64,000 bases of DNA from Chelonoidis abingdonii (taxonomy: Eukaryota; Chordata; Testudines; Testudinidae): assembly GCF_003597395.2 (NCBI RefSeq), contig NC_133774.1, positions 38,427,633-38,491,632 on the forward strand, given 5' to 3'. The position numbers and the translations under genes are program-made. Below the pieces are notes generated by a model. The model did not search any database. It had not been told where the DNA came from and saw only the letters and a list, made by a program, of their open reading frames with translations. Positions 11,891 to 22,815 of the stretch are shown here, piece after piece (the first letter of the stretch is position 1; every line of letters starts with the position of its first letter).

Positions 11891-13614
11891 TCTCAATGGG
11901 GAAACAGGGCAGAGTGTAATTAAGAGGTGGATCATAAATTTTGTGAGTTGGGAGCAAAGAGACCAGGGGTGCCATTTCAGAAAAATTTTGTGGGGGGGAG
12001 CAAAGTTTACTTTTCTAATGACCGTGTCCAGAGTCTGAGAAGCAGCAGAAGGGGAGGAGTGGAAGACATGATATGGGCTGTATGTTTTCTATTTTATTTT
12101 ATCACTTGTCTAAAAATCTGTAGACTCTAGAATTAATGGCCATCAGAGCACTTGGAACAGGGTTGAGGTAGCATAAATGATATTAAATGGAAGATGCCCC
12201 ATAATAGAACAGTATCATCTGTTCAGAAGCCTCTTGTTGCTTGGTGTCTCCGTTCAGATGACGCCAACAGCTAATAACATTATGGCAATTTTTTTAATTA
12301 GAGACAGACTCCTGTGTTCTAACCCTGATTTCCATTCTCTCATGAGGAAAAGGTCTGTCAAAGCAATTCAGTGACGGGTCAGATCCCTCCCTAAGCATCA
12401 TGGTCATGCTAACTACAACGGCATCAAAACTAACATCATAAATGCAGCCTGCTTCAGGATGCTCCTTTTAGGGGGAAGGAGGGGGTAAGAGGGGGCTTAA
12501 TATACCCTTATCCAAGTATAGGCCCTGAACCTGCCATGCGTGTGGGCAGTTTCCTGTAGGTGGGCTGACACCCTTTGCTTAAAAACAACGCCCTGTTGTA
12601 CACCCATATTGAGACCCACAGGAGTCATTGGGCCTACACAGGTACAAGGGTCAACCCCCAGAAATCAGGTTATAAATTCAGAACTGTTATCACTCAGTTC
12701 AAAATCTGTTTAATCTTTTTGGGTAGGGTTTGCGGAACAGAATACTCAAGGGAGCCTTCATTACTTTAGTCTAGTAAACCCTATAAATTAATTATTACTG
12801 GCACTTTCCCAGAAAGTTATATATACACATTCTGGGAAAGAGATCTGAATGGGTGTGGTGAAGTTTGGTTTTGAGTGAAGAGTACATTCTCCACTATGGT
12901 CAGGGCATTATTATTAATTTCCTATTGCAGGTCGATACATTTAAGATAACATATAGGTTGTTAATTGTGCTCAAAGATGTTATCCAACCGGCTGATTCCC
13001 AGAAACTGTGTGTCAAAAATATCAATGAGGAGCATTGGCTCCTTTCTGCATTGTCTGTAGACTTGTCAGATTTTCAAATTTGGGGTTTTTTTTTCAGAAC
13101 CAGACTCAGGATCTGCTTATTGGTACAGTCAGGAACCTAGTGTGTGTTAAGGCACTTGCAAATTGGATTAAATATATGCTTTTTCACAGCTTTCTTTTTT
13201 CCTTCTTTTTAAATGGTCTAAAACATTTATAAGATTTTTAATGGAGGGATATCTCCTGCCTCCTCATCTTTTTGGAAGTATGTTTCAAATATGCTTGGTA
13301 AAGGACCAAATGGGATTTTTAAATGAAGTATGAGACTCACTTATATCACTTCTGCCTGAAGAATCTCCAGGCAATAACTGGAAAAGGAAACTGTGAAATG
13401 AACTGGCAAGAGCTTCCTTGTTTTCTTTGGAAGTGAATAGGAATCTATTTTATAACCACAACTTAGGAAAAAGATATGTAATTAACTCCCTCCGTGGTGT
13501 ATTCTGCTCACCAATCTGTTTTCTGTCTGATTTGTTTATATTTGTCAGAGAACACTGTGTAATGCCTGCTGCTGTTCTTTTCTCTGTTAATTAGCTGACC
13601 CATAATTCAATTGT
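11891..13614. other. Intronic sequence without recognised features
   Basis: A 'ACCAGGGGTGCCATTTCAG' segment near 11955 resembles a MITE end, but no partner end was found. T-rich tracts lie around 13085 and 13190. Confidence 0.35.
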
Positions 13615-13620
13615 CTGTTT

Positions 13621-13640
13621 ATATATAATATATATATTAA
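13621..13640. repeat. Short (TA)n tract
   Basis: ATATATAATATATATATTAA, an imperfect AT dinucleotide run within very AT-rich sequence. Confidence 0.7.
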
Positions 13641-13946
13641 TAAATCTTAAATATGTTAAATCTTAAACAGTACATTTTTTTCCTAAAAGCTATGCATTTT
13701 TCTTGAATGCTAGCCAGGATTGTACAACAACTTGATATTCCATATAATTTAAGACTTTAGTAAATGATCTGCAGGTGATACTAATTATTTAAAGTTTCTC
13801 TTTTTCAATATGTTTGACAGACCTTGGTTAGTCTACCTTTTTTGCTGCCCCTTCCCTAAAGGGTTATAAAGGCTGTTTGAAATTTGAAAGGTTACAGATT
13901 TAGTTTAGATTCCTCACAAAAACAGCTTTTTTTCCTGAGTCCCAAC

Positions 13947-14681
13947 TAGGGTTGTCGGGGTGTCCAATTTTCGACTGTAACGCCTGGTTGAAAAGGGGCC
14001 CTGCTGACTGGGCCACGAAAAGTCCAGTTGGTGGTGCAGCGGTGCCAAGGCAGGCTCCCTGCCTGCCCTGGCTTCACACAGCTCCCGGAAGCAGCCAGCA
14101 TGGCCAGATCCTAGTGCTGAGGCGGCCACAGGGGCTCCACATGCTGCCCCTGCCCGAGCGCTGGCTCCGCAGCTCCCATTGGCCAGGAACTGCAGCCAAT
14201 GGGAGCTGCATGGGCAGCGCCTGTGAGCTCAGGCAGCACAGAGAGCCACCTGCCCCTCTGCCTAGGACCCAGACATGCCAGCCACTACCGGGAGCTGTGC
14301 AGCACCAGAGCAGTCAGGGAGCCTGCCTTAGCCCTGCTGCACCGCTGTCTGGGAGCCACCTGAGGTAAGCGCTGCCTGACTGGAGCCCACACCCCAACCC
14401 CTTGCCCCAGACCTGAGCCTACTCCCGCATCCTGAATCCCTCATTTCTGGCCCCACCCCAGAGCCCGCACCCGCAGCTGGAGCCCACACCCCCTCACACA
14501 CCCCAACACTCTGCCTGGTGAAAGTGAGTGAGTGGTGGAGGCGAGCGACAGAGGGGTGGGGTGGAGTGAGGAAGTGGAGCCTCAGAAGGGATGGGGCAGG
14601 GGCAGGACTTCAAAGAAGGGGTGGGGCCAGGAGCAGGGCAGCAGTGTTCGTTTTTGTGTGATTAGAAAGTTGGCAACCGTA
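13947..14681. mobile_element. hAT-like non-autonomous transposon, 735 bp, perfect 8 bp target duplication
   Basis: GTCCCAAC occurs immediately before (13939-13946) and after (14682-14689) the element. The ends TAGGGTTGTC and (inverted) TACGGTTGCC match at 8 of 10. The interior is GC-rich with an inverted CAGCTCCCATTGGCC / CAATGGGAGCTGCA hairpin at about 14170-14210 and C-rich 'GGAGCCCACACCCC' repeats (14380-14500). There is no transposase; the 138-codon frame across it is compositional. Confidence 0.85.
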
Positions 14682-14984
14682 GTCCCAACAAGCTCTTACT
14701 CACAAGCATAACTCTGACATCAGTGGGGACAGATGTTAGGAGCCCCTGTGGGGGGCTAATATTTGCTATAAATATACTAATATTTACAGCTAAATCTTCT
14801 GTTTCTGTGTTAAGTGCTTCTAGCAGTAAAAATTTGTTGCAAGTGAAAGCCCTAATTTATATACCTGAGTCACAATTCTGTGACCTTTGCATGTGTTATC
14901 CTCAGTCATGTGAATCATCTCATTGCAGACACTGGGACTGTTTCAGTGAATGAGGGTTACATAAGTAACGATTGGTGGATAGGT

Positions 14985-15090
14985 GCCTCACTATACACCT
15001 CTTTGGAATTATTGTGGGGAAGTTCTGTGGCCTGTGTTATATGAGAGGTCCGACCACATGGTCCTTGCTGGCTTTGACTCTGAGTTCAGC
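14985..15090 (+). mobile_element. CR1 LINE 3' UTR fragment
   Basis: GTGGCCTGTGTTATATGAGA, then GGTCCGACCACATGGTCC and TTGCTGGCTTTGA, match the CR1 3' UTR pattern (gtcagactagatga..atggtcccttctggcc..). Heavily decayed. Confidence 0.65.
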
Positions 15091-15211
15091 ATCTGCAACA
15101 CTGCTCTACAGCCAAAATGCTTCTGAATTACATGTAGTCAAACTTTATTAATTCTGGGTCACTGAGAACAAAAATGATGCTTAAAATTGTTGATTGGCTC
15201 TAGTCTAGCTG

Positions 15212-16312
15212 TTGGGCTCCAGACTACAGCAGTGGAAGCTCCTGGCAGGTGATGTTAGGGTTTCCATGTTCCGTGACTGTCAAAAGGATCTTGTCCGATT
15301 CTTCTTCATGGAAGGTGATCTTGTAGCCTGCAACAACATCGATGGTGTAATGGCAGCCCTCAACATCGTTCATGATCCAGATGAGTGGAGACTGTTCATT
15401 GATTCATCGAAGACGAGTCATGAAGCTGTTTTGTTGCATAATGGCAATGTTTTGCCATCAATTCCAGTTGGTCATGCACTCCATATGAAGGAAACCTATG
15501 ACAACATGAAACAACTTTTGAGGTGCATAAACTATGACCAACATCAGTGGCAGCTTTGTGGCGATTTGAAGGTTGTTGCTCTCTTGCTTGGTCTGCAGAC
15601 TGGATACACAAAGTACTGCTGTTTTCTCTGCGAATGGGATAGTCGTGCAAGAGATTCCCACTACATCAAGAAAGATTGGCCACTCCGACGGTCATTGGAG
15701 CCTGGGAGGAAAAGTGTTCAGCATCCACCACTTGTTGAATCAAGGAAGATTTTGTTACCACCCTTACACATCAAGCTGGGTCTGATGAAGAACTTTGTCA
15801 AGGCCATTGACAAAACACAAGCAGCTTTCAAGTACCTCCGTGGAAAATTTCCAAGGTTAAGTGAAGCTAAGATAAAGGAAGGTGTCTTTGTTGGTCCTCA
15901 GATTCGTGAACTTCTTCGAGATGATGCATTTGACCATGCACTGCGTGGCAAGGAAAAGACGGCATGGAAAGCCTTCCAGTTAGTGGCAATAAATTTTCTC
16001 GGAAACAACAAGGCAGACAACTACAGGTTGTTGGTGGAAAACCTCCTCAAGGCATACAAAAGCCTTGGTTGCAACATGTCACTAAAGATACATTTTTTGC
16101 ACTCTCATCTAGATTTTTTTCCACCGAACTGCGGAGCAGTGAGCGACGAGCACGGCGAGCGATTTCACCAGGACATTGCAACAATGGAGAAACGCTATCA
16201 GGGCAAATGGAGCCCATCAATGCTTGCAGACTATTGCTGGACAGTGACAAGAGATGCTCCATTTAATGAATACAAGAGACAAGCCAAGAAGCGCCGAGTA
16301 GACACTGAATAG
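15212..16312 (+). CDS. Unclassified transposase-like protein, 5'-truncated but open for 366 codons
   Basis: This frame is open from just after an in-frame TAG (15206-15208) to the TAG at 16310-16312. The nominal start is TTG; the first ATG is codon 19 (15266). It appears to lack the N-terminal region of its family, so it is probably not a functional start. I recognise the family as a highly conserved, multicopy 'uncharacterized' protein of arthropods, cnidarians and turtles, probably mobile. Visible landmarks: WRLFIDSSK (residues 59-67), LLHNGNVLPSIPVGHA (74-89), CGDLKVV (116-122), CCFLCEWDSRA (136-146) with C137, C140 and H150 as a possible zinc knuckle, LLPPLHIKLGLMKNFVKA (181-198), FVGPQIREL (226-234), MSLKIHFLHSHLDFFP (289-304), SDEHGERFHQDI (311-322). 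D64, D118 and E316 are candidates for a DDE triad (inference). No frameshift or internal stop, unlike every CR1 piece nearby. Confidence 0.75.
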   Translation: MGSRLQQWKLLAGDVRVSMFRDCQKDLVRFFFMEGDLVACNNIDGVMAALNIVHDPDEWRLFIDSSKTSHEAVLLHNGNVLPSIPVGHALHMKETYDNMKQLLRCINYDQHQWQLCGDLKVVALLLGLQTGYTKYCCFLCEWDSRARDSHYIKKDWPLRRSLEPGRKSVQHPPLVESRKILLPPLHIKLGLMKNFVKAIDKTQAAFKYLRGKFPRLSEAKIKEGVFVGPQIRELLRDDAFDHALRGKEKTAWKAFQLVAINFLGNNKADNYRLLVENLLKAYKSLGCNMSLKIHFLHSHLDFFPPNCGAVSDEHGERFHQDIATMEKRYQGKWSPSMLADYCWTVTRDAPFNEYKRQAKKRRVDTE

Positions 16313-16354
16313 GACTAAACTATGTACATAATAGTTTTTTGCCTTTTGTTTCAT

Positions 16355-16360
16355 AATAAA
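16355..16360 (+). terminator. Polyadenylation signal AATAAA downstream of the 366-codon ORF
   Basis: AATAAA lies 43 bases after the stop codon, within a T- and A-rich tail. Its position suits the 3' end of an element transcript, but such hexamers are common in AT-rich DNA. Confidence 0.4.
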
Positions 16361-16720
16361 TTTTATTTATATAACCCTTTTGCTGATTTTTAAAGTGTTA
16401 CATAAACAGGACAGGTGAAATATTATCATGTAAAGCAACCATAAACACATGAAAAGACCTAGGTTTACAATTTATGATTAAAACTCTACTATCTACACAA
16501 TATACATAGACATAAAATGTAAAAACTTAAATATCTTAGAAACAGTAGCCAATCAGTTGTTTTAATTGTCATATTTGAATTCAGCACATCAAAATACATA
16601 ATAAATACCACATTTTATCTCTGAAGCAGATGACTTCTCAAAAATAGTAGACCAGTGAATCGGTCAGCTTCAAATTAGTCTTACAAATCCAGATTTTGCC
16701 ATCGATGTGTCTCATTAGAG

Positions 16721-18959
16721 GCAGATCTAAATGCATTTCTTCCTCTTCAACAATTAATTACTTGCAGCAGCTGCCTTTCTCAAATAACACTATGTACATG
16801 TGTGATTATGACACATGCAATTGTGACACAGGACTTGGCAATGTTGTTATTATCAATGATAGTAGCACAGAATCCTTCTCTAGTTTCATAGAGGGCTACC
16901 TTTGATCAATTACAAAGTTTCTGCAGAAACAAATCTAGATGTCTGTTTTACTTGCTTCCGTGCATTACTTATGGTCATCTTCTCTAAAGTATTTTGTGAC
17001 ATTCTTACCCTTTGCATGGAATATGGTAGTTTTCTTGAAGTTTCCTCTTCATTCGTATTTCCCTCCCTTTTTTATATTATCTCCCTTTGTTTTTGAAACC
17101 ATTAGCACTATAAACCTGGAAGGTCTGGCTATATACAGAAAATATGACAGAAGCCTAAGGGTTCTGAAGCTGTGCATAGAGACTGTGAGTACAGCTGGTT
17201 TGAAAAAAAGGAGGTAAATCTCAATATCTTTATTCTTGTGTTTCCATCAGTTTCATTATCATCAAATATTTCCTTCTAGCTACGTACCTGCTTGAAAAAT
17301 TGGGAGGAGAGAGAGGGGAGAGACTCCTGAAATTTTCTAAACTTGTTTTCATTTTTCAAATGCAGACCAATACACGAAACTAAGCCCCAAGGAGACACAG
17401 CTGTGCATCATGGGAAATGTAGTCCAGTTGAGGAGAATGGGGACATGTCTAACTGAGAACTCCCATTAGATACCCATTGCCCCAATCTGAAATGAAATGT
17501 TTTGATTAGGGAACGACAAAAGTAAACACTTCAGCATTTCTAAATCAAAAATTTTCTGAACTTTTCTTTCCACAAAATATTTCAATATTTTGACTTCGCA
17601 TCCTTATTTGGTACCAAGACAAATGTCAAAATATTAGAATTTCACATGGGGTGGACATTTTGTTTTTTTAATTTGTGCTACTATTGACTCCTACTCATGA
17701 GATTAAATTAAATCAATAAAGCTAGTCCACTTCTGGCAGTGAAGAATTTGGCCCATGGACTCCAACTACAAGACCATCCTTCGTCTTATACAAACAAAAT
17801 TGATTCCAGCCCATTTGGGTCACATGCTGACCAACTTGTTTGGAATTCTATAGATGATAATTTTTCATCCTCCCCCCTCACATTTAACCAAAATGAAATG
17901 TTGTTATTTTATAAAATTGGTTAATGCTTCCATGAGTTATAACAAGTTGACTGGGGTGAAGAGGAGTGTTGTCATATTATAACATTATATCAAGGAAGAT
18001 ATTTTATGAAAGCTTGATGGTCATTATAAGATATGTATACAGACTGTAGCTATGTATTTGTGTATATAAAAAAACTGTTCTCATAATTTGTGCTGCAACA
18101 TTCAGCTTCAGATCACAGCAGAGTGGTGGGTAGTCAGGCAGGGAGGGACTGCCTCTCCCCCACACGAGATTAGCTCCAAACACTTAGCATTGCACAACCC
18201 AGGAAAAGACAAATGTTGGGAAAACCATTCCAGTTAATGGGAATACATTGAGACATCCTAGCTATGAAGCTGAGAGGGAGTTTCACCCGCTCTGAATCAC
18301 CATTTGTCAACATATTCTGAGATAGTGGGGGGAAGAAAAATGGAAAAAAACACTTTAAAAAGGGAAAGAAGTTTGAAGAGAAATATATCCGGAAACTGAG
18401 GGACAGCATCTAGGTGAGACGCTATCTGTGAAATGCAGTTAGGGGATTTGCTGGGAAATGATTTAAAGGCAACAGGTAAGTTGTATTAGAAAAGGGATTT
18501 TTACCTAATTTGGAAGTGTGAAGCTTGAGGTGGTGGTAGTGTGTGTATTTTCTGTGTAACTTGTGTATGTTTGCTTCTCTTGCTATTTCATCTTTGAATC
18601 TATGATTTTCGGTCAGATAAACTTGTTTGTTTATTTTTACCCCAAGCCGATCTCTGGCATGCAGACTGTGAGGAGTGTGTACATCAAAGCAAGCTGATGT
18701 CTGGGGGGCTCATTTCACACCTTCAGAGGGGGAAAATCCAAGTGTCTGGTAGTTAAGAACTTGAGGTGGACAGATTTGGGAGACTCAGGACCAGAAGGGT
18801 TGTTGGGGTCACACTGCAAGAAGTAACTAGGCTAGTAGAAGCCAGAGTGGGACCTTTGTGCTTGTGGGCTGGCTACTGACGTCAGGGCTCTGAGCCGTAG
18901 CAGCACAGCATTGATGTTTTCCAGGTTACAGGGCAGGCAGTGACAGAACCTCATACTGC
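16721..18959. other. Mostly unassigned; 18060-18960 may be an old LTR-type repeat
   Basis: 16721-18060 is AT-rich with nothing recognised except a ZNF143-like motif near 17407. 18100-18960 differs in style (GC-balanced, ending ACGTCAGGGCTCTGAGCCGT and similar) and vaguely resembles reptile LTR sequence, but I cannot define ends or family. Confidence 0.3.
17406..17424 (-). promoter_or_regulatory. ZNF143/SBS2-like motif (ACTACATTTCCCATGATGC on the minus strand)
   Basis: The plus strand reads GCATCATGGGAAATGTAGT, whose complement fits the ACTACA(A/T)TTCCCA core bound by ZNF143/ZNF76 at vertebrate promoters and loop anchors. It lies far inside a presumed intron with no CpG island. This motif also occurs in transposons, so function is unproven. 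Confidence 0.35.
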
Positions 18960-18964
18960 TCTGG

Positions 18965-19340
18965 GTGATCCTCAAAACATCACACTTAACAAAGGGAAGG
19001 CTAAGGGCTGACTTGATTACAATCTATAGGTGCCTATCTGGGGAACATACGTTTGATGATGGGCTTTTCAATCTAGCAGACAAAGATCTAACACAATCCA
19101 ATGGCTGGAGGATGAAACTGACAAATTCAGACTGGAAACAAGACAGGCATTTTAAACAGTGAGGGTAATTAACCATTCCAACAACTTACCAAGGGTTGTG
19201 TGGATTCTCCATCACTGACAATTTTTAAATCTAGGTTGGATGGTTTTTGAGACATGCACTAGTTCAAAAGAAATTGTTCTGTAGCCTGGATTAGGCAGGA
19301 GGTCAGACCCAATGATCACAGTGGCCTTGGAACTGATTAA
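18965..19340 (+). mobile_element. CR1 LINE, decayed 3' end
   Basis: Order of landmarks: GGGCTGACTTGATTACAATC, TAGGTGCCTATCTGGGGAAC, CTAGCAGACAAAG, ACAAATTCAGACTGGAAACA, GGGTAATTAACCATTCCAAC and GGTCAGACCCAATGATCACA. This is an older CR1 subfamily than the 925 copy, with no usable frame. Confidence 0.8.
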
Positions 19341-19344
19341 TCTT

Positions 19345-19440
19345 CCTCACTATTCGGATGAGCAGACTGAGGCACAGAAAGACTGAATAGTTTGCCTAGG
19401 ATTACAGAGAAACTCTGTCACTTTCCAGACTACCCTCTTC
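19345..19440 (-). repeat. MIR-like SINE fragment
   Basis: CAGACTGAGGCACAGAAAGA, then TTTGCCTAGGATTACAGAGA, is the core seen in reversed MIR-like elements ('gaaactgaggcacagagag...cttgcccaaggtcacaca'). Confidence 0.6.
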
Positions 19441-19835
19441 TTTCACACACTGTGGAATTAATGGCAGTGAAAGGAGACGATATAGCACTATGAATCTGTG
19501 AAGTAATCATCATATGGCTTTCCCGTGTGATTGCTAATGAGCTTATTAAAAACTACAAGACAAAATTACAATTCTGTGTGATTTCAATTTACATTAGGCA
19601 GGGCTTTTAGTTAGCTGCAAGCACTTCATAAAATACTGCAGCCTAATAACTTTTGCAATGTGAAAACTTTCCAGCCTGAAATGAAAATGGTGATTGTTGA
19701 GGTACATCCCGCCTTCACCTGTCTGGGAGTGCTGTAACTCCCTTGCTAGGTCAGAAAACTGCATAGCCTTTCACTCAGGCTGAAATCCACCCCTTTGCAG
19801 AAGGCCAGCACAAAGACTCTGCATTAATTCCAGCC

Positions 19836-20116
19836 CAGTATTGCTAAACCCAGAAGTTCAGAAATCATGAGACTGGCTTAAAAAGCATGTTTGTTTTGTT
19901 TTTTTCAACTGTGTTTAAAGCTTTTAGGGTGTATTTGAGTCATGTTTTCAAAGCTTTTCTCCATAATCATGAGGGATAAGAACTTAATTTTTTAAAAATA
20001 TTTTTAAAATGAAAACAGATTTTTCATGTAATCACATGGCTCCAGGAGCTGGGGCTTTAAGGAAAACTCTAAATACTGCAAGGCTCATGATAAATTTGCG
20101 AGAGTTGGCAACACTG
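19836..20116. mobile_element. MITE with CAGTATTGC/GCAACACTG termini, copy 1
   Basis: Left end CAGTATTGCTAAAC and right end GTTGGCAACACTG are inverted copies. AATCATGAGACTGG and CTCATGATAAATTTG sit just inside them, also inverted. The interior is AT-rich with TTTAAAGCTTTTAGGGTG-type words. A related truncated copy lies at 54424. No clear target duplication. Confidence 0.7.
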
Positions 20117-21078
20117 CAGGCCTTAAATGGGCCTCAATTAGTGTATAGGCTTTGTATTGGTCCTCTACATAGGTCTGAATTTACATCTTGGTTATCACAA
20201 AGCAGCTCAATATAGGTTTAATTAGTCAAGTGGTGCATTTTCTTCTATCTGTAGCTAAGCTTCCAAGGAGTTTAAAGTAGCACAGCAAAAAACACTGAAT
20301 ATTTTTCCTGTAGTTTTCACCAAGATACAATAAATAACAAATTCCTACAAGTATCTTACTTCATTAGAAAGACGCCAGTACACAAAGCAGAAATACTTCA
20401 CCCTCGAAACAGGTTGTGTTTTTGGAAAATTGGAATGCATGTTCGAGTCTATGGTTTATTTTGCTCTGTTACTTTACTTTCTCCCTTTAGAGATGCTGTA
20501 GTACGTGCACAGTGTCTCTGTTTAGTTCAATTTTGAATTATGAGGTAATTCTGGGAGTTTCTCACCACTCTTATTTTATTCTTAAAGGGTAAACTTCATA
20601 GTGACAAGAACTAAGTGGGAATTAACTGGGGCATAAGTATTGAGCTGGCTGTCTGCATGGGATGAATATTACCCAAAGTGAGTAAATCTGTTTATTCATC
20701 AGAGTGGTGTAAATCCCAAATGTTAGCAAAGAATTCACCAAATTGTCCACTTGGCCCATTACTCAGGAACATATTCTCACAATGGAGGATGTTTATTCCT
20801 ACCCTGCCTAACAGAATAACTGATTCCTCTGTTCCAGCACATCTTAGAATAAAGTATTTCTAGGTTAGTTTGAGGGTAACTCATAAAAATGTAAAAAAAT
20901 AAAACAACAAATCTTTAAAAAGGGCCAGAATCACTGAAGAGCATTGCCATATATTGTTGGAACAGACTTGTCACTAGTTTTATTTTGAGCCCTCAATATT
21001 CTTGTTTCCAAATGAAAGGGTTGGTACCTTGCAATTCAGGCAGGGAGAGCAATGATAGCAGTGACCCATGGTGCTAAG
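20117..21078. other. Intronic sequence without recognised features
   Basis: AT-rich; nothing assigned. Confidence 0.4.
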
Positions 21079-21276
21079 CAGAGGTAGTCAATTATTTTTT
21101 GTCAAGGTCCAAATTTCTCACTCAAGGTATAGTCAAGGTCCAGACTCCAGAGGAACATTTTTTCAAACCACAATAACAATAATGATGATAATAAGTAAAT
21201 AAAAAGATTTCACGGTTTGTTCAAAAGCATCTGGTGGTCCGGATTTGGCCTGTGGTCCACCTATTGACTACCCCTG
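21079..21276. mobile_element. hAT MITE, 198 bp, with 7-8 bp target duplication
   Basis: CAGAGGTAGTCAATTA against inverted right end CAGGGGTAGTCAATAG (13 of 16). TGCTAAG abuts both ends (21072-21078 and 21277-21283); one G can be assigned to either the element or an 8 bp duplication. The interior includes CTGGTGGTCCGGATTTGGCC. Confidence 0.85.
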
Positions 21277-22740
21277 TGCTAAGGTATTCTACGTATTTCA
21301 TATTTTGTCTGTGCAATATGGAGATAGCAAGCAAAGTAATTAATGTGGGAGAAGATTAAGTGGACTGACATGTAGGGATAGATTCAGCACTGTTGTAATC
21401 AAGTGTAACTCCTCTGGCTTAAGGGGAATGCTGCCCTCTTACTCAAGGGCTGACTTTAGCCCTTAAAGTCAGGTCAGAATTGAAATAAATAGGTTCATTT
21501 GAATGATTGAAGGCAGTTTAAATAAATCAGCAGCAAAACAGAGAAATAAGATTTCTGATCACAAAGGAAACTGGACAGAAAGGTTTTTACAGTGAAAGCA
21601 AGAACTAACCATGATTAACAGTACCTCTGTTTTGTGCAAGTACTGTTGAACCACTGGCTATTGGAATCTTTCCTGGTGCAAGTCTGCAGCACTTTTTTAT
21701 ATCCACTGATTTTTAAAGGCTTACAGAACTGAATGCTGGCAATCATCACTATAAAAGTGTTTAGCATTTCCATAACCCCGCTTTTAAAATAAGAGTTTCA
21801 GTAAAGAACATTTTTGGGAAGGTGCATGATATCAGCCAGAAAATCTAATTAACAGAAGGAACTTCCAGCATATGGGCTCTGATTCAGCAGAGTGCTTACA
21901 CGCATTCTTAAGTGCCTTGCTCAGGGATGTTTTCCTGAGTCCCTGGCACCTGCGCAAGGATACCTGCCTCTCTAAGTGTTGAAAGCTGGGGTTGAACTGG
22001 GAAGATCAAAGGTTCTCTCCACATTGCAGAGTATCAGTAAAAGAATCGGTCTGCTGAACTGACTACAGGAAATAATTGTAGAGGGGATTACCATAGGAAA
22101 GGAAAGTGTTAAAGGCAAGCTGCACATGTAAATCTCATGCTTAATGTAGCTCCTGACTAAATAGTGGTACAGAGATGTTTAACAAAGTTATAGGGCTCAA
22201 AATAGAACCCAATGGCACATGAAAAGAAATGCAATTACATCACCAAATCAGCTCAAAAAATAAACTTCTAGAGCTGTAGCAGGAATAATGAAAATATATC
22301 AGTTGGCAATATTTCAAGGACCCTTAAGTTTTAGTTGGTCCTTTGGTACAATATAATCACTGATATAAATATCCTTTGACAGAATAAGCTTAAATTTACA
22401 CGTTCTTTCCAACAGAATAGAGTATTGATGCTTTTCTGCCAAAATAGATCAATGTATATGCTTGGATTCTGTGTCAATCCAGAGCTGTAAACTGTGGTGT
22501 AAACAGTTTGGGAGTAATTACACTAAAAGCTCCCAAGCACAGCTTTGCCAGGCCACACCAGATCTCTTTATCAGAGGCATTTCGTTGTAGCTTAACTATG
22601 CCAATTTTCTCTTTTTGTTAGCAAGTTTCTCTGTCAACTAGCAGAGTGCAGAATCATCTACTCTATAAAGCAGATCTGTGATACTTTGTTATTCACCGCT
22701 GAGTCAATCCAGCACACTCTTGTTTAGCAGTAGGCTAGGG
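21277..22740. other. Mostly unassigned; two ancient-repeat scraps
   Basis: Near 21378-21425 'GATTCAGCACTGTTGTAATC...TGTAACTCCTCTGG' and near 21878-21935 'CTCTGATTCAGCAGAGTGCT...CTTAAGTGCCTTGCTCAGG' resemble the two old dispersed families listed at 11819 and 1312. The rest shows nothing. Confidence 0.4.
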
Positions 22741-22815
22741 CTTCAGATGGTATAAATCTGTGTTGCTCCATTGGCTGCAGTGGTGTTATTCTGGTTCACA
22801 CCAGTAGGGGATCTG
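22741..22815. repeat. Ancient dispersed repeat, 'tgatttacaccagc' family
   Basis: GATGGTATAAATCTGTGTTG, CTCCATTGGCTGCAGTGGTG, GTTCACACCAGTAGGGGATC. Same order as the copy at 11819. Confidence 0.55.

Larger units (their letters stand above)
15138..16720 (+). mobile_element. Truncated or internally deleted element carrying the unclassified transposase-like ORF
   Basis: The ORF at 15212-16312 is preceded by about 70 bp (TCAAACTTTATTAATTCTGG and on) and followed by an AT-rich tail with AATAAA at 16355-16360. I associate both flanks, from memory, with multicopy turtle sequences. No terminal inverted repeat or target duplication was found, so both limits are provisional. The left block stops close to the ORF, consistent with loss of the 5' third of a longer element. 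Confidence 0.45.
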
